DNA of 12,668 bases from Gammaproteobacteria bacterium (GCA_003646305.1 QNFJ01000041.1:1-12668), one strand, 5' to 3'; shown: positions 1-7,053, counted from the first letter of the stretch. Notes: generated by a model from the sequence alone, not told the origin. Numbers and translations: made by a program.

Positions 1-317
1 GACTAATCAAAGGAATGCGACTACAAACTGATCCCACCGTTATCTACGGGATGGGAGAAAAGTATGATGGCAATATTCGCAAGCGAGACCTGCTAAGAGA
101 TACACCTTACAACACCTATACACGTTCAGGATTAACCCCAACCCCCATCGCGATGCCGGGAAGGGCTGCAATTAATGCCGTCATGCATCCTGCGAAAGGG
201 AAAAGTCTCTATTTTGTTGCAAAAGGCGATAATTCAGGTAGCCATGTTTTTTCTGCGACACTTAAAGAACATAACCGTGCCGTTGATTATTACCAAAAGA
301 AAATAGGCAGAAAATAA
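1..317 (+). CDS. mltG: Endolytic murein transglycosylase MltG, C-terminal part (5' end outside window)
   Basis: MltG is an inner-membrane lytic transglycosylase that cuts nascent peptidoglycan glycan strands and so sets their length. The reading frame is open from base 3 with no start, so the gene begins before the window. The visible 105 residues begin with the family signature GMRLQTDPTVIYGMG and continue with YNTYTRSGLTPTPIAMPGR and a region ending FSATLKEHNRAV, all characteristic of the YceG/MltG C-terminal domain. The catalytic glutamate of the family lies further upstream and cannot be checked here. The stop codon overlaps the start of tmk by one base (TAATG), so the two are probably translationally coupled. 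Gammaproteobacteria commonly carry this gene directly before tmk and holB. Confidence 0.92.
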   Translation, partial: LIKGMRLQTDPTVIYGMGEKYDGNIRKRDLLRDTPYNTYTRSGLTPTPIAMPGRAAINAVMHPAKGKSLYFVAKGDNSGSHVFSATLKEHNRAVDYYQKKIGRK

Positions 318-940
318 TGCGTGGAAAGTTTATTACTCTCGAAGGGGGAGAGGGTGTCGGTAAGTCAACCAACCTGCTTTTTATAAAAGAGCGTTTGGAA
401 GCAGCCGGAAAAAAAGTGGTTGTGACGCGTGAACCGGGTGGAACAGAGATTGGAGAGGAAGTCCGAAGCATTCTTTTGGCACACCGTGAAAGTTCTTTAC
501 ATGAAACTACCGAGCTTTTATTAATGTTTGCAGCACGAGCTCAACACCTGCAGCAACTTATTCTTCCCGCACTCGACGCTGGGGATTGGGTGCTTTGTGA
601 TCGATTTACCGATGCGACCTACGCCTATCAAGGTGGTGGGAGAAACCTTCCGTTCGAAAAAATTAAGATACTCGAGGATTTTGTTCAGAATGGCTTAAAA
701 CCTGACTGCACCTTTTTGCTGGACGCCCCGATTGAAATAGGAATGCAACGAGCATCCGAGCGTGGAGAGCTTGATCGCTTTGAAACTGAGGAGCAGCAAT
801 TTTTTCATCGTGTACGAGCGGCCTACCAGAAATTAGCAAAGCTGGAAGAAGATCGTTTTCATCTTATTAATGCCTCCCAATCACTTACGTCTGTACAGAG
901 CGAAATTTCATCAGCTCTTGACCAGCTATTGGTTAAATGA
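317..940 (+). CDS. tmk: Thymidylate (dTMP) kinase
   Basis: Phosphorylates dTMP to dTDP with ATP, an essential step of dTTP supply in the cytoplasm. The 207-residue length is normal for the family. Visible motifs in order: P-loop GGEGVGKST (about residues 10–18), TREPGGT (37–43), the DRF-containing substrate segment DRFTDATYAYQGGGR (95–109), and an arginine-bearing LID segment RASERGELDRFE (145–156) like that of the E. coli-type enzyme. The start ATG overlaps the mltG stop by one base and the stop overlaps the holB start in ATGA, so it is the middle gene of a tightly packed operon. No strong Shine-Dalgarno is seen, consistent with coupling to the upstream gene. All key residues appear intact. 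Confidence 0.97.
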   Translation: MRGKFITLEGGEGVGKSTNLLFIKERLEAAGKKVVVTREPGGTEIGEEVRSILLAHRESSLHETTELLLMFAARAQHLQQLILPALDAGDWVLCDRFTDATYAYQGGGRNLPFEKIKILEDFVQNGLKPDCTFLLDAPIEIGMQRASERGELDRFETEEQQFFHRVRAAYQKLAKLEEDRFHLINASQSLTSVQSEISSALDQLLVK

Positions 941-1953
941 AGGATTTACACCTCAATAATGAGCAACTACCCTGGCATTCAAGCTGCCGGGAGCAATTAA
1001 ATGGTTATATAGCCAATAACCGTATTCCTCATGCACTAATATTGGCAGGACATGAGGGGATTGGGAAAATGCTATTGGCACAGCAGATTAGCCATTTACT
1101 TTTATGTGATAGGCCGAAAAACAATCAGGCGTGCGGCTCGTGCCATGCCTGTAAACTGATTTTGGCAGCAACACACCCAGACTTTATTATGGTTTCCCCA
1201 GAAGAAGAGGGAAAGTCTATCTTAATAGACCGCATTCGCGCTCTGGCTAATACCCTAACGCTTAAGCCGCACTACGCTAAATACCGCATTATCTTAATCA
1301 ACCCCGCACATAAGTTAAATCGAAATGCAGCCAATGCACTTTTAAAAACATTAGAAGAGCCGGGTGAAAACAATCTGTTTTTATTGGTAACCGACCAGCT
1401 TGAATCTTTGCCAGCAACCATACGTAGCCGTTGTCAAACTCTTCACGTTCCAACACCTGAACAGTGTGATGCCATTAGTTGGTTGGCGAAACGGTTACCG
1501 AATCAAAATGCTGCACGTCTCATTAAAATTGCTGCAGGTTCGCCAATCAAAGCTTTTAATCTTGCAGAAAGTGGCGTCGAAAAAGATTATGAGTTGTTGG
1601 AGTCCTTATGGTTAGAACTCTATAAAGGACAAATTGACCCGATTACAGCTGCGTCCAAAACCGAGAAGATTCGGCTGAGCTTGATTATTGAATGGATTAC
1701 CCACTGGGTTGTTGAGCTGGTACAGATACAGTTTGACCCCGATCTCGGCCAGCTTAAGGGAAGTGGGCAAGAGGCCGCAGGCGCTAGCGACATCTTGAAA
1801 GATCTTCAAAGCAGTCTAGACTTAAGGCGACTGTTTGATCTATTGGAACAGCTATATCAGGCTAAAAGGCTACTAGATAGTTCAGTAAACAGGCAGTTAA
1901 TGCTAGAGGCCATTTTTATCAGCTGGTGCAGTATAAATAAAAAGTCTTGCTAA
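937..1953 (+). CDS. holB: DNA polymerase III subunit delta'
   Basis: Delta-prime is a stator subunit of the clamp loader that opens the beta sliding clamp and places it on primed DNA. The 338-residue protein has an AAA+ fold: an incomplete P-loop-like GHEGIGK (about 38–44), a four-cysteine zinc module (C57, C66, C69, C72), the segment NAANALLKTLEEP (around 130–142), and the SRC sensor motif (about 164–166) that acts in trans on ATP bound to the neighbouring subunit. Delta-prime normally does not hydrolyse ATP itself. The C-terminal half is less conserved and is assigned by position. It overlaps tmk by 4 bases (ATGA) and is followed after 15 bases by pilZ, matching the gammaproteobacterial order tmk–holB–pilZ–tatD. 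Confidence 0.95.
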   Translation: MKDLHLNNEQLPWHSSCREQLNGYIANNRIPHALILAGHEGIGKMLLAQQISHLLLCDRPKNNQACGSCHACKLILAATHPDFIMVSPEEEGKSILIDRIRALANTLTLKPHYAKYRIILINPAHKLNRNAANALLKTLEEPGENNLFLLVTDQLESLPATIRSRCQTLHVPTPEQCDAISWLAKRLPNQNAARLIKIAAGSPIKAFNLAESGVEKDYELLESLWLELYKGQIDPITAASKTEKIRLSLIIEWITHWVVELVQIQFDPDLGQLKGSGQEAAGASDILKDLQSSLDLRRLFDLLEQLYQAKRLLDSSVNRQLMLEAIFISWCSINKKSC

Positions 1954-1968
1954 ATAATTGAAGAAACC

Positions 1969-2325
1969 ATGTCTAAATCAGAAAATACGCCGCAACAGGG
2001 AATTTTGTCGCTTTCCATCAAAGATAAAAATGCACTTTTTGCCGCTTACATGCCTTTTGTTGTAAATGGCGGGCTGTTTATACCCACCAATAGAAGCTAT
2101 CAAATTGGTGATGAGGTTTTTATGCTGCTGACGCTTATGGATGAGTCAGAAAGACTTCCAGTGGCTGGAAAAATTATCTGGATCACCCCAAAAGGGGCAG
2201 AAGGATATCGGGCAACAGGTGTGGGCGTTCAATTTAGCGATCAGGATGGTGGACTTGCCAGAAATAAGATTGAGACCTATCTCGCAGGAGCACTGCAATC
2301 AGACAGGCCAACGCACACAATGTAG
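1969..2325 (+). CDS. pilZ: Type IV pilus assembly protein PilZ
   Basis: A 118-residue cytoplasmic protein needed for type IV pilus biogenesis in Pseudomonas and Xanthomonas relatives. Recognisable conserved parts are LFAAYMPFVVNGGLFIPT, the GDEVFMLLTLMDE strand pair, the PVAGKIIWITPKGAEG segment and the ending NKIETYLAGALQSDRPTHTM, which closely matches known pilus PilZ proteins. The RxxxR and D/NxSxxG signatures used by canonical PilZ domains to bind cyclic di-GMP are not visible, as expected for this founding, non-binding branch. A purine-rich stretch (GAAGAAA) lies just before the ATG. Position directly after holB is the usual one. Its presence implies that pilus genes exist elsewhere in the genome, which this window does not show. 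Confidence 0.92.
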   Translation: MSKSENTPQQGILSLSIKDKNALFAAYMPFVVNGGLFIPTNRSYQIGDEVFMLLTLMDESERLPVAGKIIWITPKGAEGYRATGVGVQFSDQDGGLARNKIETYLAGALQSDRPTHTM

Positions 2326-2332
2326 TTCTGGA

Positions 2333-2368
2333 TTGTGTAGTCTTTTAACTTCAATATAATGTTATAAT
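2333..2368 (+). promoter_or_regulatory. Possible promoter for tatD
   Basis: The 111-base spacer between pilZ and tatD is very AT-rich and holds two perfect TATAAT hexamers, at 2355–2360 and 2363–2368. The best upstream partner is TTGTGT at 2333–2338, 16 bases before the first box, which matches the -35 consensus only in its first three positions. This would allow tatD to be transcribed apart from the mltG operon. AT-rich DNA yields such boxes by chance, so confidence is limited. Confidence 0.35.
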
Positions 2369-2371
2369 AGA

Positions 2372-2409
2372 TTAACTATATATCTCAATATCCTGATCTA
2401 TATAGTTAA
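2372..2409. repeat. AT-rich inverted repeat upstream of tatD
   Basis: Perfect 11-base arms, TTAACTATATA at 2372–2382 and TATATAGTTAA at 2399–2409, flank a 16-base spacer. It lies just after the TATAAT boxes and 27 bases before the tatD start, so it could be an operator-like site or a leader hairpin. It is a poor intrinsic terminator because the stem has only one G-C pair, although a T-rich stretch follows. No regulator is suggested by the sequence. Confidence 0.45.
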
Positions 2410-2436
2410 ATTTCTTTTATAGTATTATTAAATTCA

Positions 2437-3213
2437 ATGAAACTAGTAGATTCGCACTGTCATCTCGACCGCTTGGACCTGACACCCTATGATGATCAAT
2501 TCAAAAACTTCGTAGAAGCAACTGTGAAGGAGGGACTGGAGCACATGCTCTGTGTTTCGATAGACCTTGAATCATGGCCGGCCATGCAGTCCCTGATTGC
2601 ACCTTTTGACAATATTTCCACCTCAGTCGGTGTCCATCCTAACGAGCAGGAAGGTGAAGATCCAACCATAGAAAAGCTGGTAGAGCTTGCTACAACCAAC
2701 AAAAAAGTGGTCGCAATAGGTGAGACAGGCCTGGACTACTTTCGTAGTGAAGGTGGCCTTAATTGGCAAAAAGAGCGATTTAGGCGGCACATTCAGGCGG
2801 CGATAATAGTCGATAAGCCACTGATTATTCACACCAGAGAAGCACGTGATGATACTTTGAGAATTCTCAAAGAAGAGGGAGCTGAAAAAGTTGGGGGCGT
2901 CCTCCACTGCTTTACAGAAGACTGGGAGATGGCGCAAGAAGCGCTAGAAATGAATTTTTATATCTCTTTTTCAGGGATTGTTACATTCAACAGCGCCAAG
3001 CAGATCCAGGAAGTCGCAAAGAAAGTACCTGATGATCGTTTTTTAATTGAAACAGATTCCCCTTATTTAGCTCCCGTTCCTTTCCGTGGAAAGCCCAATT
3101 ATCCTATCTATGTTGGAAAGGTTGCTGAGTTTATAGCAGAGCTTAGAGGAACCACTTTTGAAGAGGTTGTGAGTAAAAGTAACGAGAATTTTTATCGGCT
3201 TTTCCGTGCTTGA
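2437..3213 (+). CDS. tatD: TatD-family metal-dependent DNase
   Basis: A metal-dependent hydrolase of the amidohydrolase-like TatD family; members have 3'-5' exonuclease or deoxyribonuclease activity linked to DNA repair and degradation. The 258 residues carry the whole set of metal ligands: DSHCHLD with H7 and H9, the GETGLDY segment with E96, IIHTREA with H132, LHCFTED with H157, and IETDSPYLAP with D207. Length and motif spacing are normal. This paralogue occupies the tmk–holB–tatD position of E. coli ycfH, so the exact orthologue may be YcfH rather than TatD itself. It may have its own promoter in the AT-rich spacer. Downstream it converges with the FlgO-like gene across a hairpin. Confidence 0.94.
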   Translation: MKLVDSHCHLDRLDLTPYDDQFKNFVEATVKEGLEHMLCVSIDLESWPAMQSLIAPFDNISTSVGVHPNEQEGEDPTIEKLVELATTNKKVVAIGETGLDYFRSEGGLNWQKERFRRHIQAAIIVDKPLIIHTREARDDTLRILKEEGAEKVGGVLHCFTEDWEMAQEALEMNFYISFSGIVTFNSAKQIQEVAKKVPDDRFLIETDSPYLAPVPFRGKPNYPIYVGKVAEFIAELRGTTFEEVVSKSNENFYRLFRA

Positions 3214-3240
3214 TATAGCTAGACAGCCCCAGATATAGAA

Positions 3241-3271
3241 AAAGTGAAGCATTCGTTGAATGCTCCACTTT
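3241..3271 (-). terminator. Hairpin terminator between tatD and the FlgO-like gene
   Basis: Arms at 3241–3254 and 3258–3271 pair over 14 positions with one mismatch around a 3-base loop. Read on the - strand, the stem runs straight into TTTTTC, so it best suits the FlgO-like gene that ends 24 bases before it. On the + strand no clear T-run follows, but the stem may also stop tatD transcripts. Confidence 0.7.
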
Positions 3272-3294
3272 CACATATATTATCTCTTCTTTTG

Positions 3295-3888
3295 CTAGTC
3301 TAGATCATGCCTGTAAACAGACGGAGCAGCATCGCCAGCCTTTCTAGATTTCAACAAGGCTTTGGTATCAGGCCCCATTGGAACCATAAAATCGGTGCTA
3401 GAAATTATATGCATGTTAGTTACATCCACCAACCGGAGAGAGACGTAAGCAGATCTTCTTCCGGCAGCAAATACCCCGGCCAGAAGTGCAGAAACATTAT
3501 TATCACGAAGTGTTTTCTTGGTTTCATCTGTCAGGTGTAAAAAACCACTTTCTGAAACAACAAAATTTGCTGTTGGTAACTCCATTCCCCTAATACTGTA
3601 CCCCGAGTTATTGAAAGCGGAACCAATCTGGTTCGAAACAATACGACCAAAAGCCGAGGTCTGTTTTAGGTCATCAACATTGACGAGCGTGCTAACGACA
3701 ATTAAAGAACCCTTGGGCAAAGGCTTATTCGACTGGCTTAAAAGAGTTTTGGCCGATTGGTAGCTCACTTCAATCAGATCGACATCTTTAGCAGGGTATA
3801 GGGCATTGTTGTTATATCCCCCTCGAACACACGCGCTTAACAGTGGAATGAGCAACACTACAGTGAAAATCATTAATTTTTTTTTCAT
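3295..3888 (-). CDS. FlgO-like outer-membrane lipoprotein
   Basis: A 197-residue predicted lipoprotein. The N-terminus MKKKLMIFTVVLLIPLLSAC is a short charged region, a hydrophobic stretch and a lipobox (LSAC) with the lipidated cysteine at residue 20; valine follows it, which fits outer-membrane sorting. The mature part resembles the FlgO domain (strand-rich SLIVVSTLVNVDD, then SAFGRIVSNQIGSAFNNSGY, then alternating strands to a conserved VSLRLVD), named for a Vibrio outer-membrane protein needed for flagellar stability. Here it stands alone with no flagellar gene in view, so a flagellar role is not supported by context. A good ribosome site (AAGGAAG) precedes the ATG. It is transcribed away from the repeat lipoprotein gene and ends before a hairpin terminator. 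Confidence 0.78.
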   Translation of the reverse strand: MKKKLMIFTVVLLIPLLSACVRGGYNNNALYPAKDVDLIEVSYQSAKTLLSQSNKPLPKGSLIVVSTLVNVDDLKQTSAFGRIVSNQIGSAFNNSGYSIRGMELPTANFVVSESGFLHLTDETKKTLRDNNVSALLAGVFAAGRRSAYVSLRLVDVTNMHIISSTDFMVPMGPDTKALLKSRKAGDAAPSVYRHDLD

Positions 3889-4021
3889 AAAATCTTCCTT
3901 AAAATTTCAATTCAACTTAAAGCTGAGCACAGTCCGTTAGGTAATCTTTAAAAAAATAGCCCTTCATCTGTACAGAGCAGACCCGAAATACCCTCTTATT
4001 CTAGTACAGAATGAGCATGTA

Positions 4022-4050
4022 ATGACAACACCAGCCTGAATGCTTATACT
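4022..4050 (+). promoter_or_regulatory. Sigma70-type promoter for the repeat lipoprotein gene
   Basis: ATGACA at 4022–4027 and TATACT at 4045–4050 each match the consensus at five of six positions and are separated by exactly 17 bases. Transcription would start near 4057, giving a leader of about 50 bases before the ATG at 4106. The rest of the 217-base divergent region (3889–4105) shows no gene; it contains a short palindrome TCTGTACAGA at 3967–3976 and a run of seven A near 3950. Confidence 0.6.
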
Positions 4051-4105
4051 CACATCCGGCCTTTGGCACCTAAAGGACAGAATCTTTCTAAAATGGAGTA
4101 ATTAA

Positions 4106-4396
4106 ATGAGTAAACAGATCGTTCTAATTTCAGCATTCTGCGCATTATTTTTCCTTTCTGGCTGTGAGCAGGCCAAAGAGGCAGCATCTAAAGCGGCAGA
4201 AGCGACTAAAGAAGCGGTGGAGGTCACTAAAGAAGCAGCATCGGAAGCGGCAGACGCCACCAAAGAAGCAGCATCGGAAGCGGTAGACGCGACTAAAGAA
4301 GTCGGTGAAGAGATTGCGGATGAAACTTCACGTGGACTCGATAGACTAAGAGCAAAAAAGAAAGCGCTTGATCCAGCTGAAACAGCTGAAAAGTAA
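4106..4396 (+). CDS. Small alanine-rich lipoprotein with 11-residue repeats
   Basis: A 96-residue predicted lipoprotein of unknown function. MSKQIVLISAFCALFFLSGC is a signal peptide ending in a lipobox (LSGC, lipidated C20) with glutamate next, so outer-membrane anchoring is likely. The mature part is a charged helix made of repeats of about 11 residues of the type EAASEAADATK, in the order 11-7-11-11, then a basic tail RLRAKKKALD. This periodicity resembles LEA group 3 proteins and other amphipathic helical or coiled-coil envelope proteins. That is a resemblance in pattern, not proof of homology or of stress protection. GGAG lies 7 bases before the ATG, a consensus-like promoter lies upstream, and a strong terminator follows, so it is a single-gene, probably well-expressed unit. 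Confidence 0.8.
   Translation: MSKQIVLISAFCALFFLSGCEQAKEAASKAAEATKEAVEVTKEAASEAADATKEAASEAVDATKEVGEEIADETSRGLDRLRAKKKALDPAETAEK
4229..4294 (+). repeat. 33-base tandem repeat inside the lipoprotein gene
   Basis: Two adjacent 33-base units, 4229–4261 and 4262–4294, share an identical first 22 bases (4229–4250 and 4262–4283) and differ mainly at their ends. A third, more diverged unit starts about 4173, followed by a shortened 21-base unit. Each full unit encodes 11 residues. The near-identity at DNA level points to recent duplication or slippage, so copy number may vary between strains. Confidence 0.85.
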
Positions 4397-4408
4397 TTTT
4401 ACCTAAGC

Positions 4409-4450
4409 CACTAAAAGGCCCCTCACTATTCTGTGAGGGGCCTTTTAGTG
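4409..4450. terminator. Strong bidirectional terminator
   Basis: Perfect 18-base arms (4409–4426 and 4433–4450) with a 6-base loop. The GC-rich core GGCCCCTCAC is flanked by AAAA on one side and TTTT on the other, so each strand reads a G/C stem ending in a T-run. It lies 12 bases after the lipoprotein stop and 13 bases beyond the stop of the convergent aminotransferase-like gene, and probably serves both. Confidence 0.93.
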
Positions 4451-4463
4451 CGGCATAGAAAAT

Positions 4464-5597
4464 TTATTCGATATCATTTGAGATTACAATTTTCAATGCC
4501 TGATCAATTTTCTCAATAGGGGTATAAAAGTGGGGTGAAAATCGAATGCCACCCCCCCGTTTTGCACAAATAACGCCTTTTGCCATAAGAGCTGAATATA
4601 GTTTTTCTGTGGAAACAGTTTTGTGCTTAAAAACGACAATACCTGATCGCTGCTCCAACCGGTCAGAGGAAAGTAGTTCGAGCATGTCATTCTGCTTTAT
4701 TCTAGAAATCAGATGAGCAGCCCTTCGTAGTACTTCTGATTGAACCGTTTCGAGTCCTTGGTCAAGTAATAAACCGAGACTGGCGGATAGGGCATGAATT
4801 CCCAGCATGTTGGGGCTACCACACTCAAAACGCCTGGCTGTTTCGGTCTCTTTCCATGGCTTATTGGCATAATCAAAGGTGTTTTCCATCATATGCCAGC
4901 CAAACTGCGTGAGTTTTAACTGGTTCCTCGCATTAGGTGAGCTATAAAAGACACCTAACCCCTCTGGACCGAGCATCCATTTATGTCCATCTGCCATAAC
5001 AAAATCTGCCTGACAATCCTGAACATCAAATTCAAGCGCACCAAGTGTTTGTATCGCATCCACGCAAAATAAAACCCCATGGTTTTTGCAGAACCGTCCA
5101 ATCTTATTAAGATCTACACGCAAGCCCGATGCAAACTGTACCGAACTTATCGTCAAAAGGCGGGTACGTTCATCAATAAGATCAAAAAGAGCCTCCTCAG
5201 GAGAAGAGAAACTAGCCAGGTTTGCCTGCCGCAATTCAACGCCTTGATTTGCAAGAGACTCCCAAACAACGCGATTTGAAGGGAACTCTTCATTACTCGA
5301 AACGATATTATCACCGGGCTGCCAATCTAATCCGTAGGCAACAAATGAAAGGGCTTCTGAGGTATTTTTTACGAGTGCAATATCATCGATAGAAGGGGCG
5401 TTGATCAAGATGCGTAGTTGTTCGCGCAGCAATCTCTCTTTTTTTAGCCATTGCAGGTAATTCTGCGCACCCGTTTTACAATTCTCATCTGCAAACTGTT
5501 TAACAGCTTCCGATGTACTTTTTGGCCAGGGCGCAACAGCGGCGTGATTTAAATAAATTACCGACTGATCCAGGGGAAACTCGACATCAAGATTCAT
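4464..5597 (-). CDS. Class V PLP-dependent aminotransferase / cysteine desulfurase-like enzyme
   Basis: A 377-residue fold-type I PLP enzyme. Features in order: an N-terminal YLNHAAVAPWP segment, a phosphate-binding TSEAL (about 80–84), VDAIQTLG with the cofactor-contacting D180 and Q183, the Schiff-base lysine K206 in ADGHKWMLGPEGLGVFY, RRFECGSPN (256–263), and a substrate-carboxylate arginine region GIRFSPHFY (350–358). The last motif resembles the isopenicillin-N-epimerase-like and CsdA-like branch. A cysteine exists at 344 but not in the loop motif of classical IscS or SufS, so true desulfurase activity is uncertain and the substrate cannot be told. AGGAAAA precedes the ATG. The gene is divergent from the MipZ-like gene across 74 bases, which must hold both promoters. 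Confidence 0.9.
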   Translation of the reverse strand: MNLDVEFPLDQSVIYLNHAAVAPWPKSTSEAVKQFADENCKTGAQNYLQWLKKERLLREQLRILINAPSIDDIALVKNTSEALSFVAYGLDWQPGDNIVSSNEEFPSNRVVWESLANQGVELRQANLASFSSPEEALFDLIDERTRLLTISSVQFASGLRVDLNKIGRFCKNHGVLFCVDAIQTLGALEFDVQDCQADFVMADGHKWMLGPEGLGVFYSSPNARNQLKLTQFGWHMMENTFDYANKPWKETETARRFECGSPNMLGIHALSASLGLLLDQGLETVQSEVLRRAAHLISRIKQNDMLELLSSDRLEQRSGIVVFKHKTVSTEKLYSALMAKGVICAKRGGGIRFSPHFYTPIEKIDQALKIVISNDIE

Positions 5598-5671
5598 CTA
5601 CTTTTCCTGTTATTGACTATTTAGGAATATAATCCCACCATTACTGTCTACTTTAAGCGAAGAAAGTCATT

Positions 5672-6490
5672 TTGAAAAATAACAAACCCTATTTTATTGT
5701 TTTCGGTAACGAAAAAGGCGGAACTGGCAAGTCGACTCTGGCAATGCATGTTGCAATTTCAATAGCCGAGCAGGGCAGAAAGATCACTATCATAGATTTG
5801 GATGTGCGCCAGAAAAGCATTTTCCGTTACATGGAAAACCGCCAAAAATTTCACAATGGATCTGATATAAAATTGCCGACAGCGGACTATTTTGTCATTA
5901 AAACATCAAAGTTGGATAGCATAAAAGCGGCACAGCAGGCAGATCAGGGAGCGTTACTACAGCAGCTGGATAATCTCGCGCCAGACACGGAGTTTGTTTT
6001 GATTGATTGCCCGGGAAACAATACCTATTTGTCGAGGCTAGCGCATGCTTTAGCAGACACACTCATCACGCCAATAAACGATAGTTTTGTCGATTTTGAT
6101 CTACTAGGGGAGGTCAATGCCGATAATTATGAGGTTGGCCGACTAAGCCACTACAGCGAAATGGTTTGGGAAAGCCGTAAGCTTCGTCTAGTTGGTGGGA
6201 AAAAACCACTTGACTGGATCGTGACTCGAAACAGACTCTCTTCACTTGACTCGCGCAATAATCGGCGGGTTCATGCAGCATTGACGGCGTTACAGAAAAA
6301 GATCATGTTTCGATATGTTCCAGGATTGTCTGAGCGGGTGATTTATCGAGAGCTCTTTCCAAAAGGGCTGACTTTGCTGGATATGAAAAAAGTAGAAACG
6401 ATGGGTAAAACTCAACCCTCACATATTGCTGCAAGACTTGAATTACGTAATTTGGTTGAATCGCTGAACCTGCCTGAGAAAGCATCATAA
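5672..6490 (+). CDS. mipZ: MipZ-like ParA-superfamily ATPase (division-plane positioning)
   Basis: A 272-residue deviant Walker ATPase. It has the signature lysine and P-loop in NEKGGTGKST (about 13–22), the DLDVRQ motif (42–47) followed by the MENR segment, Walker B-like FVLIDCPG (108–115), INDSFVDFDLLG (135–146), WIVTRNRLSSLDSRNN and GLSERVIYRELFPKGLTLLD. Order and wording of these blocks match Caulobacter MipZ, which forms a gradient from ParB at the poles and inhibits FtsZ polymerisation away from midcell, and differ from ordinary ParA or MinD. MipZ is best known from alphaproteobacteria, so its role here is inferred. The only start fitting the homology is TTG at 5672, after a purine-rich AAGAAAG. 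The stop overlaps the next gene by one base. Confidence 0.85.
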   Translation: MKNNKPYFIVFGNEKGGTGKSTLAMHVAISIAEQGRKITIIDLDVRQKSIFRYMENRQKFHNGSDIKLPTADYFVIKTSKLDSIKAAQQADQGALLQQLDNLAPDTEFVLIDCPGNNTYLSRLAHALADTLITPINDSFVDFDLLGEVNADNYEVGRLSHYSEMVWESRKLRLVGGKKPLDWIVTRNRLSSLDSRNNRRVHAALTALQKKIMFRYVPGLSERVIYRELFPKGLTLLDMKKVETMGKTQPSHIAARLELRNLVESLNLPEKAS

Positions 6491-7047
6491 TGAATGCGTT
6501 TTACAAAAACAGCACAACGCTATTTCTTATTTTTATCGCAAAGAGTGGCCCGCAAAACCTGACTGAATCACGGCTATATCTTGTATTGCTGGGAATACCA
6601 CTGCTGATGGTCGACTCTGTACTGGCCTCAAAAGTGACGGGGATTGATCAGGGGACAATGATTTACTTCAGCGTAATCAGGATCTCGGTTATCTCGGGTG
6701 GTATCTGGTTTTGGTTGAGGATAAACGAAGTTACACATCGTTATATTGCTGTAATGATGGCTCTATTTGCCATCGGCCTGGTTGCGCAAATCCTGAAAAT
6801 GCCATTACTACCTATTACGCCCGATAAGCCAAGGATAATTGCCGCATTTTCCGGTTTTATCCTGCTATGGCAATTTGTTATGTCGGTGCGTGTGCTAAAT
6901 GCTGCAGTAAAGAAATCTTTTCTTAAAACAGGGCTTTTACTAATTGCTCTTAATCTCGCTGGTTACACTGCTGGGTCAAAAATAATGTCAGCGGTAGTTG
7001 GCCATCCAGTCCACATGAAATCTGTTCCACCCTCGACTCATCGGTGA
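6490..7047 (+). CDS. Unidentified multi-pass membrane protein co-transcribed with the MipZ-like gene
   Basis: A 185-residue protein I do not recognise. Hydrophobic segments at about residues 29–47, 57–76, 85–102, 115–133 and 147–166 suggest around five membrane passes, with short charged loops and a polar tail ending HMKSVPPSTHR. No catalytic motif is visible. The ATG shares its A with the last base of the upstream stop (TAATG), a classic sign of translational coupling. It is therefore likely made together with the MipZ-like ATPase and could be its membrane partner, but this is inference from position only. The residues around 20–50 resemble no domain I can name. Confidence 0.72.
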   Translation: MNAFYKNSTTLFLIFIAKSGPQNLTESRLYLVLLGIPLLMVDSVLASKVTGIDQGTMIYFSVIRISVISGGIWFWLRINEVTHRYIAVMMALFAIGLVAQILKMPLLPITPDKPRIIAAFSGFILLWQFVMSVRVLNAAVKKSFLKTGLLLIALNLAGYTAGSKIMSAVVGHPVHMKSVPPSTHR

Positions 7048-7053
7048 TAAAGC

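Noticed and set aside
3967..3978. Twelve-base string TCTGTACAGAGC also present at 890–901
   Set aside because: One copy is coding sequence inside tmk, there is no context in common, and the CTG/CAG spacing does not fit a LexA box. Probably chance.
4493..4690. Second - strand frame within the class V PLP enzyme gene
   Set aside because: It is an out-of-frame shadow of a well-supported enzyme-coding frame.
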